A stretch of DNA of 64,000 nt. It comes from Candidatus Thorarchaeota archaeon (GTDB lineage: Archaea > Asgardarchaeota > Thorarchaeia > Thorarchaeales > Thorarchaeaceae). This document shows, in pieces, positions 17,049 to 27,028 of the stretch. A program made the translations under genes and the position numbers. Numbering within the stretch: the first letter of the stretch is position 1; each line of letters opens with the position of its first letter. The stretch lies in contig JAOUFI010000003.1 of the NCBI GenBank assembly GCA_029858305.1, forward strand, positions 1 to 64,000, in the 5' to 3' direction. The notes beneath the pieces were generated by a model. It was not told where the DNA came from. It did not search any database and saw only the letters and a program-made list of their open reading frames with translations.

Positions 17049-19121
17049 TTAATTTTCAACAGCTAGTTCCTCAGAGTCTTCAGGAATGTCTTCATAGAGA
17101 TCCTTCTCTTTTCCCTTAAAAGCCCTAAGAAGGGCCTGAGTTTCAATTCCAAACATTGGAAGCATTGCTGAGATCATCAAGAATGCACCCAGCCAAACGA
17201 AAGACACGAGAGGAAGTATTTTTGTATGAACTGTCACTTGGTATATGTTTGGTGCAACGAGTGTAAAACCAGTGACTGCGATGAATATATCTCGAAATGC
17301 GTTTGTCTGCAGGTATACTTGGTGAGTTATCATGTTCCAATCAGGATTGCCCGTGATTACAGCATAGCCTATTCCTACTATTATACTATTATTTGAACTA
17401 TCTATTTCAATAACCTGTAATGTCACAACCATATTGAAATCTCTCTCATTCACCCAGTATTGTAAATTGATGTCAGTCACTTGAATGTAGGTGCCTGGCG
17501 CAATCTCTTGAACACTGTTTTCTACAAAACCAGCATTACTTTCATACACGACGTGCTCGCTCATGAAGACACCTAGAAGTAGTATGATAAGTCCAAGGTG
17601 AAGCATTAGACGACCTATTTCACGAGTACTCACAATCTTGTCCTTTCCTATCATCTGCCTGACGAATGCAATTACAAGAAATGCAATTGCTCCGACCGCA
17701 GGCAACACAAGTAGGTTAGCTGGCCAGAAGTTCGTGGGCAAAGGTCCAGCTCCACCAAACACTGAAAGACCTGCCATTATGCCACCAATGGTGAATAGAG
17801 AAAGCATAATGATTAGTCGTACACGGTTGTTCAGAAATCTAGATTTCAAGCAGAAGAATGCTGAACCTACAAGAAACACACATGCAGCATAGAATCCATA
17901 TTGAAAGAACTCAATTCCTATTCCAATTTGATTGTCTGCTAGATTGGCAGGATCAAGAATTGCCATGCCCAAATTGAAAACCGCTGGATATGCGACACCA
18001 ACTGTGGATGTTGCTGCTACTATGAGCAGACCGATGAAAGCTGTTTTGATTGAGAGTAATCGAATATCTTTCTCCTTGAAAAAGCCAAATACTTCTTCAG
18101 TTTCATCATCAGACATATCACGATAACCAGAATATGTAGTTACAAGCGATCCAAGTATCAAGGTGAAAAGAAGCGTCGCAAGCATGGTCCAGCTCACGAT
18201 GGAAATTCCAAAACCATGGACAGAATTCAGAATTCCACTCCTTGTAACCCATGTTGCGAAAATAACGGTGACATAAGCCATGACAAGAAATGAGTCACGT
18301 AAGACATCATTCTTCCTGAAAATAGGTCTTGCATGATAATATGCAGTTAATAGTAGCCATGGTATTAGTGATGTTGTTTCGACCGGGTCCCATGCCCAAT
18401 AGCCACCCCATCCCAAGACAATATAAGCCCAATACCCACCAATCGCGATACCAGCTGAGAGCATCAACCAAGCAAAGACTGTTGTGAAGCGCACATAGGC
18501 ATTGATCACTGGAATTGGCTCCTTATTACGCTCCTCGCTGCGAAGGGTGAATCCCGCAATCTTTATTGAAAAAGGCACTAAAATCAATGCATATGCAATG
18601 AATATAATCGGTGGATGAATCACGTTCCAGATAGTGGAAAGTAGTGGATTTAGCCCATGTCCATCCGACGGAACTATTCCTTCGATTAATCTAAAGGGAT
18701 CAGCTGCTAATGCATTCACAGCAACAAGGACAGATGAGACCACCATGATAATAGCTGCTCGGTATACGAGCTTATCATCTTCGTATCCTCGACTTAGTAG
18801 TCTAAATCCAAAGTACAGAATGAATGATAGAAATGTCCAAAAGATGAGCGACCCTGATTGTCCAGCCCACAAAGCCGAGATTTTCAACAAAAGACTTGCC
18901 TCGATATTTGTTACTTGGGTAACATATTCGTATTGAAACTGATTTAGGAAAATCATTGTGCCCATCCATAGCAGAGTTCCTGTTGCAGCTATAAAACCAA
19001 TAAAGGAAGCAATGATTGAATACCGTTCATAGTTCTCAATTTTTGGACCCACCACCAGAATGAGGGCATCCAAAATTCCTGCTACAATCGTAGCAATTAG
19101 TAATATTGTACCAATATCCAT
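17049..19121 (-). CDS. ccmF: Cytochrome c biogenesis protein CcmF
   Basis: 690 aa multi-TM with WGGYWAWDPVETTSLIPWL (WWD motif) and NPLLSTIWNVIHPPIIFIAY. Confidence 0.92.
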   Translation of the reverse strand: MDIGTILLIATIVAGILDALILVVGPKIENYERYSIIASFIGFIAATGTLLWMGTMIFLNQFQYEYVTQVTNIEASLLLKISALWAGQSGSLIFWTFLSFILYFGFRLLSRGYEDDKLVYRAAIIMVVSSVLVAVNALAADPFRLIEGIVPSDGHGLNPLLSTIWNVIHPPIIFIAYALILVPFSIKIAGFTLRSEERNKEPIPVINAYVRFTTVFAWLMLSAGIAIGGYWAYIVLGWGGYWAWDPVETTSLIPWLLLTAYYHARPIFRKNDVLRDSFLVMAYVTVIFATWVTRSGILNSVHGFGISIVSWTMLATLLFTLILGSLVTTYSGYRDMSDDETEEVFGFFKEKDIRLLSIKTAFIGLLIVAATSTVGVAYPAVFNLGMAILDPANLADNQIGIGIEFFQYGFYAACVFLVGSAFFCLKSRFLNNRVRLIIMLSLFTIGGIMAGLSVFGGAGPLPTNFWPANLLVLPAVGAIAFLVIAFVRQMIGKDKIVSTREIGRLMLHLGLIILLLGVFMSEHVVYESNAGFVENSVQEIAPGTYIQVTDINLQYWVNERDFNMVVTLQVIEIDSSNNSIIVGIGYAVITGNPDWNMITHQVYLQTNAFRDIFIAVTGFTLVAPNIYQVTVHTKILPLVSFVWLGAFLMISAMLPMFGIETQALLRAFKGKEKDLYEDIPEDSEELAVEN

Positions 19122-19142
19122 AGTAGTTTCACCTGAGCAATC

Positions 19143-21350
19143 TTATCTCGTTCTACTTGATCCTCGCCGCCTCGCTCTTCTTTTTGCGTCTTTCTTTCCT
19201 TCGCGTTGGGCTTCTCTATATCTTCCCCTCTTCCTCTGAACATAGATATAGCCCACACCCGGTGCAGATACGAGCCCTAGTGTTGTAACAATCTGAAAAG
19301 CTGTCCATGGTGATATATAGAAAACGGGTCCAATTACTGTGAGTATATAGAGCCTGCTTTCACCGACATTACCAGACTCATCCATCACCAGAAAGAAGAA
19401 TGCTATTTGATCATTTGCGTTGAATTGTCCAAGTCCAGTGCGCCATATTATTATCTCATCTTCAATCCCTATTGGCGTCATATTTTTGACTATATATGAG
19501 CCTCCATTCAGTTTCCACCAAATCTCACAAGAATTCGTATGGCTTTGTACTGGAAACTCGTAGGTTTCTATGTCTATTATAATATCATCACCTGCTCGGA
19601 CATCACCAGTAGGATAGATGGCGCGAAGCTCGACTGTAGGGGGAAATGTGTCAGTACGTACAATGAAATAGTAAATCCCAGCAATGAAAACACGACCTGT
19701 TGTATCATTGGCAAAGACCTCGAAATTCACTTGAGTGCTATCCTCGAAAGATTCAATCGAATTGTTGTAGACTCCTCCAATCTGTGGATTTGCCAATAAA
19801 GGAAGAATTCCTCGCGTCTCAACACCACCTAAGTTCATTGTATAATTGACAAATACAGTGTCTATGCCATCAGCATCAAGTGCACTTACAGAAAAATCAA
19901 CATTATCCTGAGGCCGAGGATTTGTTGGCGATATCCTGACACGACTGACAATGGGTAGCCCGTAGCCCCATATGCGTTCCAAACCAACTATAGCTTGGGC
20001 TTGCACCGCAGTATAATGAATTTCCCATTCGGGAGAAAAGACCTGCCATTCCTGGTTACTATTAGCTAGAAAACCCTCATGGTCATAGTCCCACAGCCAA
20101 TTCAAAACAAGCTCTAGAGTATCAACAATCAGTCTAATAACATAGATTGAATCGCTTACTTCATACAAATCCTCAAGTGCCGTTGTCATCTGGAACTGAA
20201 TCTCAGTATACTTGTAGTACTTCACATCTTCATCTTCGAGGGGATCATACGGAACACCATCAACCGTTTCTGTATACCAACCACCATTCGGGCCGTCCCA
20301 GTTATTGGTGAGGAGCACTTCAAAGATCTGGTTAGCCGCAGCAAGATATGTCGCGTTTCCGGTTACATTGTATCCATTTACTAGTGCTCTAATCGCCATC
20401 GCATTAAGGTCAGTTACGATTGAATGCCCGACGCTAGCTCCAGCAGGCACAACAACAGTCCCGCCGCTACGATCTACTACCAGCTTTATGCCCATTAACT
20501 CCATTTCATAGTAGTACTTCATATGAAGTAACATGAATGACATTGCGCTATCTGCCATATCAACAAGTGTTGCATTTCCTAACGAAAAACCAGCATCATA
20601 GAGGACCGCGGCTCCAAGAGCAAGGTGATCAAGTCTTTTTCCGTCATTTGGATATGCTTCATCAAAGGATGAAGACACATTCAATGAACCATTTCTCATT
20701 GTATAGTAAAAGAAACCTCCGTAGATTGGATCATAGAGCATATCGGCAAGACAACTCACAGCACTCGCCTTTTCATCTGTGAAATCAAGAGACGAGTTTG
20801 TAGACTCTGCAATTTCAAGAGCCCAATAGGCATATGCTTGGACTCCTGGTCTCTTTGTTTGCCTTACTTCAATTCCTGAGAATTCATTGACATAATAACC
20901 GGAATATATAGGATCCATGAAGGTGCTGACCATTCTATTTGCTGCCCTACTCATCGCAATTCGGTAGGTTTCATTGTTTAAGACTTGGTACGCTTTTGAT
21001 AGAGCGGATATTGCCCAGTAGTAGCTGGCAAGACTAGTCTCCTCAAGAGGACCTATCGTTTGATTGGCACCGCCATCATGAAAGACTCTTCCTGTTGTCA
21101 CATTCATGTGATGATTAATCATAATATCGGCAGTAACCTCTAAATAATCACGGTATGAAGATATGTTGTACTCTGGTTCTTGCGATAATACTATTGACCT
21201 TGCGCTTTGATTGATATCCAATCTATACTCAGGAGTATCAGCTAGATTTGCACCCTGAGCTGGTGCGTTCAACATTAAAGTGGCTAATATTATCGTGACG
21301 ATGATTATTTTCTTCATTCTTTTTCTTTCCTTGTGAAATGTTTCGCGCAA
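19143..21350 (-). CDS. Secreted alpha/alpha-barrel-like (six-hairpin/AGE-like) protein with Ig-like domains, C-terminal TM and basic tail
   Basis: Signal peptide, helical repeats (YSGYYVNEF..., YGGFFYYTM..., NGGWYTET...), Ig-like C-terminal part, TM and RRARRRGSSRTR; 21 bp upstream of ccmF on the same strand. Confidence 0.6.
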   Translation of the reverse strand: MRETFHKERKRMKKIIIVTIILATLMLNAPAQGANLADTPEYRLDINQSARSIVLSQEPEYNISSYRDYLEVTADIMINHHMNVTTGRVFHDGGANQTIGPLEETSLASYYWAISALSKAYQVLNNETYRIAMSRAANRMVSTFMDPIYSGYYVNEFSGIEVRQTKRPGVQAYAYWALEIAESTNSSLDFTDEKASAVSCLADMLYDPIYGGFFYYTMRNGSLNVSSSFDEAYPNDGKRLDHLALGAAVLYDAGFSLGNATLVDMADSAMSFMLLHMKYYYEMELMGIKLVVDRSGGTVVVPAGASVGHSIVTDLNAMAIRALVNGYNVTGNATYLAAANQIFEVLLTNNWDGPNGGWYTETVDGVPYDPLEDEDVKYYKYTEIQFQMTTALEDLYEVSDSIYVIRLIVDTLELVLNWLWDYDHEGFLANSNQEWQVFSPEWEIHYTAVQAQAIVGLERIWGYGLPIVSRVRISPTNPRPQDNVDFSVSALDADGIDTVFVNYTMNLGGVETRGILPLLANPQIGGVYNNSIESFEDSTQVNFEVFANDTTGRVFIAGIYYFIVRTDTFPPTVELRAIYPTGDVRAGDDIIIDIETYEFPVQSHTNSCEIWWKLNGGSYIVKNMTPIGIEDEIIIWRTGLGQFNANDQIAFFFLVMDESGNVGESRLYILTVIGPVFYISPWTAFQIVTTLGLVSAPGVGYIYVQRKRGRYREAQREGKKDAKRRARRRGSSRTR

Positions 21351-21404
21351 TTGCGATGTGCTTTTAAAATTCGGGTTGTGGCTGTATCGGATTGCCTAGA
21401 GCTG

Positions 21405-21439
21405 AAAGAAAAAGGGGTTCCAGATGCCGAAGCATCTGG
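21405..21439 (-). terminator. Hairpin plus U-tract terminator for the multiheme cytochrome gene
   Basis: Perfect 8-bp stem CCAGATGC-CGAA-GCATCTGG with minus-strand CCCCTTTTTCTTT downstream. Confidence 0.6.
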
Positions 21440-21473
21440 TATTGCCCGTACGTGTGTTTGTTTCTCGCAGCGT

Positions 21474-22847
21474 CTATCGACGTCTGCCAACCAATACTCC
21501 TAGGAGCAAGCCAACAAGAATACCACCAGCGGCTCCACCAACAATAATCAGAGTGTCTGCGCTAAATCCAGCAGGTGCTGGTAGATTCTCATAGTAGTAT
21601 GCCTTAGCATCTAGGAGATCTCTAAACGCAGAATTGATCGCATCAAATGTCTCCATTGGATCGTGGAAACCAGATGAACCATCATAGCCGTAATAGCCAA
21701 CAGTGGTTGAAGCAGCGTCAATCTCATCTTGCACATAGTTGGCAAGAGTGATATTTGCGCCAGCTGTCGCATTGTAAGCTGCTACTGCTGTTTCGAGGGC
21801 TGATGCTTCAGCTTCGAAATCTGCTACGAGGGCATCGTATGATGACATAATCTCTTCTAGTTGGTTGATAGCCCACGCTTCTTGTCCTTCATGGCACTCA
21901 GGTGCCTGACCACAGGCGTCTTCTGGGAGAACAGCAAAGGTATGGTTCATTTCAGGTCCATGTGAACCTTGTACAAAACCATGACAATCTGTACACTCAA
22001 CAATGCCGGTCAAGTCATGTGCGCCACCCGTCCATACATTGATGGTCGTGTGACGGGCTGAATTACCGTGGCAGAGACCACAGAGTTCTGTGGAATTCTC
22101 AGCCCATATCTGAGCTGGGTTCACTACCTGTGCGTCATGGATAGCGTGACATGCGGGACAAGTGATAGCGTTGTAGTTGCCTTCGGGATCAAGGTCATCG
22201 TCTTCACCGAAGAAGCCGTTGTAACCGAGGAATCCCTCAGCTGACATGCAGTGCATACAGTCTGATCCTGCATGGCTACTTGTTCTTAGATCTGTAAGTG
22301 AGTTGGCATGAGCCGATTCGGTGTAACCTTCGAGGCCACCGTGCCCTTCATGGATGTGACAAGAGGCACAAACACTACCATTTACTGAGTAGTATGGTGT
22401 GGATGTGTCATGACATGTCAGACAGTTGGTTCCAAATCCATCATGTGTATATGGATAGTCCGTGGCGTTACGCTCCGGAGTCCAACCAATTGCATGACAC
22501 TGAGCACATGTCGCGTTCCAAGCCAAATAGGTTCGTTCGCGAGCACCATTGACCGTGACGTTGCCTGATGTTTCATTATAGTATATTAGGTAACCTGAGT
22601 GGGTGGTCATATTCCAATATTCCCATGTCTGGTTATGACATTCACCTGTCAGGCATGAAACACCATTTTCTTGGTCAGGGGTTGCGAGTTCATGCGCCTC
22701 ACGTACTCTGTCAACGGATAATGTGACAGGTATTCCAGATCCCGTTGGTCCTAGGAGAATGGCGAAACCGATTAGGCAGAGGAACAGGTAATAACCCGCT
22801 ACCATCCGCTTATTGACCCCAGGGGTCTCTTCAGTGTAGTACACCAT
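21474..22847 (-). CDS. Membrane-anchored multiheme c-type cytochrome
   Basis: Six CXXCH (CAQCH, CLTCH, CASCH, CPACH, CGLCH, CTDCH), plus CLTGECH (CX4CH), CGQAPECH (CX5CH) and CMHCM; TM at both ends. Confidence 0.88.
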   Translation of the reverse strand: MVYYTEETPGVNKRMVAGYYLFLCLIGFAILLGPTGSGIPVTLSVDRVREAHELATPDQENGVSCLTGECHNQTWEYWNMTTHSGYLIYYNETSGNVTVNGARERTYLAWNATCAQCHAIGWTPERNATDYPYTHDGFGTNCLTCHDTSTPYYSVNGSVCASCHIHEGHGGLEGYTESAHANSLTDLRTSSHAGSDCMHCMSAEGFLGYNGFFGEDDDLDPEGNYNAITCPACHAIHDAQVVNPAQIWAENSTELCGLCHGNSARHTTINVWTGGAHDLTGIVECTDCHGFVQGSHGPEMNHTFAVLPEDACGQAPECHEGQEAWAINQLEEIMSSYDALVADFEAEASALETAVAAYNATAGANITLANYVQDEIDAASTTVGYYGYDGSSGFHDPMETFDAINSAFRDLLDAKAYYYENLPAPAGFSADTLIIVGGAAGGILVGLLLGVLVGRRR

Positions 22848-23161
22848 TGGTTTTCACCAAACTCTAAGTTTAGGGTTTGTAACTTCCCGACGTATCGCAA
22901 TAAAAAGATGTTCCTTCTAAGGGTATATTAACTATAGATTTTCTTACAAGTTGTAATATTTTGGTTTCAAAATGGTATATAAATTATTATCACGCAAAAT
23001 AAAAAATGCGACTTTAGATATTCTCAGTTACAAAAATGACTGTATTTTGCTTATTATAACAGTCAAATTGAAATCATTTAGTGTTTCAGTAGGATATATA
23101 GATGTATGTTCCGTAACATTTTAAGCAGGGTCGATTACTGACGGAACCCAATAACAAGGAG

Positions 23162-23188
23162 ATATTTCTCGGATAAAACCGAGAATAT
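23162..23188 (+). promoter_or_regulatory. Inverted repeat/hairpin in the 5' leader of the 23208 gene
   Basis: TTCTCGG-ATAAAA-CCGAGAA with additional flanking pairs, ends ~20 nt before the ATG. Confidence 0.4.
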
Positions 23189-23207
23189 ACGATTCGGTGG
23201 CCACCAT

Positions 23208-24404
23208 ATGAAACGTAAAGTCAGAATTGGACTTGTTCTAGTTGCGGCAATAGTCATTATTATGCTTGCAGCAGGCAATGCCTTTGCTCATAGCGAATAC
23301 GAAGTAGACTGTTCAACATGCCACGATGTTTCATCAGGCATGTCAATAACCACAGTATCGACAATAAACACAGGCCCAGGAGAAACTTTTCAGGTTGACG
23401 TTGTTGCGACTGGGTTGGCTCAAGATGTCTTTGTGCTACGCATACCGACTGATGTGGCCGATAATGACCAATTCACAATAAATGTGCCAGCGAACACAGA
23501 GAATCCAGGACTTGTTGAAGACAATGATGCACTAGACTTGGATTCGAACAACAATGGAATTCATGCAATCTACAATATTACAGCTCCCGCATTTTCTGGA
23601 ACATACACACTAATCATCTGGGCAGCTCAACATACTGACAATGGAATCAGTAGATCAATAACTGTAAATGTGATTGAGGGAGGTCCAGGTCCGTCAATTG
23701 GAGCACCATCAACAACGCCACAAGTTCCACTTGCGAACGAAGAATTCACTGTCACGGTTACTATTTCATCCTCAGATACTATAACCTATGTCAGACTGCA
23801 GTATAGTATTGATGGTGGGATTAATTGGCTGAATGTTACAATGTCTGAGTCAGGTGGTTTATATTCTGGTACAATACCCGGATTACCGAATAATCAGGAA
23901 GTGCACTGGCGAATCGTGGCAGCTGATTCTTCTGGAGAGAGAGTTAGTGCTACCTTAACATTCACTGTCGGCGTAATTCCGATAGAGCCTATAGAGATTC
24001 CCCAATTTCATTATGGATGGTTGCTAGGGGCGCCAGCTTTGGTTATTGCCTACATTGGCACGGCTCTCGAGTATTATGATGAAGAGCGATTCACGAGAAT
24101 CCATGGTATGATGCTAGGCATCGCTTATGTATTAACATCCATTAACGTTGTAAGTCTAGTAATGGAACCTGCAGGCGTTTGGGCCGCGATGAATCCTGTC
24201 TATCTGTTCGATCTGAGTAACATGCTCATATTCATGCATGCTTGGCATATCTGGCTTGGCATAATCAGCATGGTTCTGGGCACTCTTGCACTCATAACAC
24301 ATCTTGGAGGGTGGAAGACATGCAATCTTGGATTACCAGCAGTTGTGCTATGGACTATTCTGGGAATAATGGGCTTCTATCTAGGAGAGGTATTTGTTCC
24401 GTGA
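23208..24404 (+). CDS. Secreted monoheme (CXXCH) beta-sandwich protein with C-terminal 4-TM His-containing membrane domain
   Basis: Signal peptide; VDCSTCHD; VADNDQF...GTYTLIIWAAQ; second Ig-like domain; C-terminal TMs with RIHGMMLG, MHAWHIW and THLGGWK. Confidence 0.75.
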   Translation: MKRKVRIGLVLVAAIVIIMLAAGNAFAHSEYEVDCSTCHDVSSGMSITTVSTINTGPGETFQVDVVATGLAQDVFVLRIPTDVADNDQFTINVPANTENPGLVEDNDALDLDSNNNGIHAIYNITAPAFSGTYTLIIWAAQHTDNGISRSITVNVIEGGPGPSIGAPSTTPQVPLANEEFTVTVTISSSDTITYVRLQYSIDGGINWLNVTMSESGGLYSGTIPGLPNNQEVHWRIVAADSSGERVSATLTFTVGVIPIEPIEIPQFHYGWLLGAPALVIAYIGTALEYYDEERFTRIHGMMLGIAYVLTSINVVSLVMEPAGVWAAMNPVYLFDLSNMLIFMHAWHIWLGIISMVLGTLALITHLGGWKTCNLGLPAVVLWTILGIMGFYLGEVFVP

Positions 24405-25875
24405 GGTGATTGAAATGTCAAATACTGATATAGAAACTACAATCACACAAACTCCCGAGAAAGCAACAATAATAGAGATGCTGAAGGGAGTAGTGGGAGA
24501 AGAGAGAGTTTCAGACTCTGAGTTAGAAAGAGTGGTCTATAGTGGAGATCCTGCAGTACTACCTCAGTATCACTACAGATGGAAGAGAAAATACCTTGCT
24601 GATTACGCTGTCCGAGTTGAAAGTGAAGAAGAGATAGAAGGTATTCTGAAAATCGCACGTGAACATAACATACCTGTTGTCCCCAGAGGTGGAGCCTCAA
24701 GCTGTATGAGTTCTTCAAGCCCTAGCCGTGGAGGAATATCTCTCGATCTCAAGCCAATGAACAAGATACTAGAGATTAACAAAAAGGGTATGTTCGTAAG
24801 AGTCGAACCCGGAGTCACGTTCGAAGGACTTGCAAATAGCTTAGATAAAGAAAATCTCACTTTAGGTATCTATCCATCCAGTGCAAAGTCTGCAGTTATC
24901 GGAGGCTGGATTGCATGTGGAGGCAGAGGTGGAATCGGCACTCCATTCTATGGTGGACTTAAGGACCATATCTTGTCATTATCCGTCATAGGAGGAGATG
25001 GCGAAGTCAAGTTGTTAGAGGGAGATGATATCGACATCCTTCTACATTCCTATGGAATATTGGGTGTCATCTTTGAAATCAAACTGAAGGTACATGAGAA
25101 CGTTCGTGAATACAAGTCATTTAGTTATGGATTTAGAACAACCGATGAACTCTGCAATGCAATGGTGGAAATCACTAAGCTTGAGGTCAAGCCAATTTAT
25201 CTAAAAATTGCAGATGACGAGCTGCAGAAATTCAGCAATCCACTCGAAATCGGTAAGTACGTTCTATCAGTGACTTATGTCGATACACCATCAGATATCC
25301 CGCTCGAGGACTTGAAGTCGATCACTGGAAAATATGATGGCGTGTATATCAGCGATGAATTCTCCAAGAAGGAGTGGGATTTGAGGTATGATGCAGAATT
25401 CAATCCCAAAGAACATACAGAGACCTTGATGTTTCAAGAATTCTGGATGCCTGTTGAAAAAGTATCTAAGATGCTTTCAAAATATGAATCATATCGACGT
25501 TCGCACAGGATTCCAGCCCTATGGTTTGGGATGCTTGGTTCTCATAACGAAATGAGACTAGAACTCATGGCAATGATAGATGCAGCTCAGTACCTCAAAT
25601 TCATCTCAAGTAAGGGAATCTTGCACAAGATGATGAAGAGAGCAATCAAATTGGGAGGAGGACCATATACGATCGGTCTTCAGAATTCAATATACATGTC
25701 TCGTGCCTATCCAGCACGATTGACAGAGATGCAAGAGGCGAAGAAGAAGTGGGACCCTAACGGAATCATGAATCCGGATAGAGTCACAAGTTGTTTGACA
25801 TCATTCAGAAGAATAGATGTGCTCTTCTTGCTTGCTACTGCGTTTCGAAGACTCTCAAAATATGTAGGTGGGTGA
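24394..25875 (+). CDS. FAD-linked oxidase (GlcD-type)
   Basis: IPVVPRGGASSCMSSSSPSRGGISLDLKPMNKI...YPSSAKSAVIGGWIACGGRGGIG; C-terminal KWDPNGIMNPDR. Real start may be ATG ~24415. Confidence 0.85.
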   Translation: MFREVIEMSNTDIETTITQTPEKATIIEMLKGVVGEERVSDSELERVVYSGDPAVLPQYHYRWKRKYLADYAVRVESEEEIEGILKIAREHNIPVVPRGGASSCMSSSSPSRGGISLDLKPMNKILEINKKGMFVRVEPGVTFEGLANSLDKENLTLGIYPSSAKSAVIGGWIACGGRGGIGTPFYGGLKDHILSLSVIGGDGEVKLLEGDDIDILLHSYGILGVIFEIKLKVHENVREYKSFSYGFRTTDELCNAMVEITKLEVKPIYLKIADDELQKFSNPLEIGKYVLSVTYVDTPSDIPLEDLKSITGKYDGVYISDEFSKKEWDLRYDAEFNPKEHTETLMFQEFWMPVEKVSKMLSKYESYRRSHRIPALWFGMLGSHNEMRLELMAMIDAAQYLKFISSKGILHKMMKRAIKLGGGPYTIGLQNSIYMSRAYPARLTEMQEAKKKWDPNGIMNPDRVTSCLTSFRRIDVLFLLATAFRRLSKYVGG

Positions 25876-25884
25876 ATCGTTACA

Positions 25885-27009
25885 ATGAATATCGATAATC
25901 TTTCAGAAATACTACGGAATTGTGGTTCATGTAATTATTGTAGAGACACATGTCCTATGTATATCGAGCTAAAATCGGAGCTTGACAGTCCAGGAGGAAA
26001 ACTACGAGCTCTACGAGCATATGCCACTAAAATGAGGAATCCACCAATCGAGCTCCTACAGAGACTCTACTGTGCAGACTGTCGTCGTTGTGAAGCAATA
26101 TGTCCTGCTGGAGTCCCTGTCACAACCATCTGGCATGATGCCAAGAAACAACTACTAAAAACAGGAGCAGAGATGACAGAGTCACTTCAGAAAGTCCTCG
26201 ATTGGATAGAGAAAGAAGGGACACCCTTCATCGGATATGAATCTGATGATAGAACTTTATGGGCTGAAGATCTAAAGCTTCCTCCAGAATCAAATACAGC
26301 GATATTTTCAGGTTGCATGGGTTCATTCTGGTATCCAGATCAACCTGAAACAGTAGTCGACATGTTGCATAAATTAAATGTCAATGCAGGCTATGTGCCC
26401 AGCGAAGTCTGTTGTGGTCTATTCAACTACTGGGCAGGTGATGATGAGGGATTCGAAAAAGTAGTTCGCAAGAATTACGAGATGTTCAAGAAAGCAGGAG
26501 TCGACCATATTGTCACCGGTTGCGGTGGTTGCTATGGCACACTGGCAGAACATTATCCCCACATAATTCCCGACTTTGATATCAAGATTCTGCATACAGT
26601 AGAAGTCTTGGCGGATATGGTTCGCAACGGAGTTCTCACGTTCGAAGAGTTGGAAGGGAGCTATACTTATCACGATAGTTGTCATCTCGGAAGAGCTTTG
26701 GGTATCTATGAACCCCCAAGAGAGATCATAAAGGCGATTCCCGGACTTGAGTTCGTTGAGATGAAAAACAGCAGAGAAAGTTCGAACTGTTGTGGTGGTT
26801 TCCTTTCAGTTCTCGATCCAGATTTAGCTGAATCTGTAGGAAGACGGAGAGTTGCAGAAGCAGAAGAACTAGGAGTTGATGGGATTATCACGACATGCGT
26901 GTCGTGTTATAAGAACCTCAGCTATAATGCAAGGGAAACAAAGCTGAAAGTCATTCAGCTTGATGAACTAATACTAGATAAAGCTAGATCCTCTCAAGTA
27001 GGGGGGTAG
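25885..27009 (+). CDS. CCG-domain Fe-S oxidoreductase
   Basis: CGSCNYCRDTCP, CADCRRCEAICP, SEVCCGLF, GCGGCYG, SNCCGGF, TCVSCY. Confidence 0.88.
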   Translation: MNIDNLSEILRNCGSCNYCRDTCPMYIELKSELDSPGGKLRALRAYATKMRNPPIELLQRLYCADCRRCEAICPAGVPVTTIWHDAKKQLLKTGAEMTESLQKVLDWIEKEGTPFIGYESDDRTLWAEDLKLPPESNTAIFSGCMGSFWYPDQPETVVDMLHKLNVNAGYVPSEVCCGLFNYWAGDDEGFEKVVRKNYEMFKKAGVDHIVTGCGGCYGTLAEHYPHIIPDFDIKILHTVEVLADMVRNGVLTFEELEGSYTYHDSCHLGRALGIYEPPREIIKAIPGLEFVEMKNSRESSNCCGGFLSVLDPDLAESVGRRRVAEAEELGVDGIITTCVSCYKNLSYNARETKLKVIQLDELILDKARSSQVGG

Positions 27010-27028
27010 GAAGAGTTACATAGAAACA

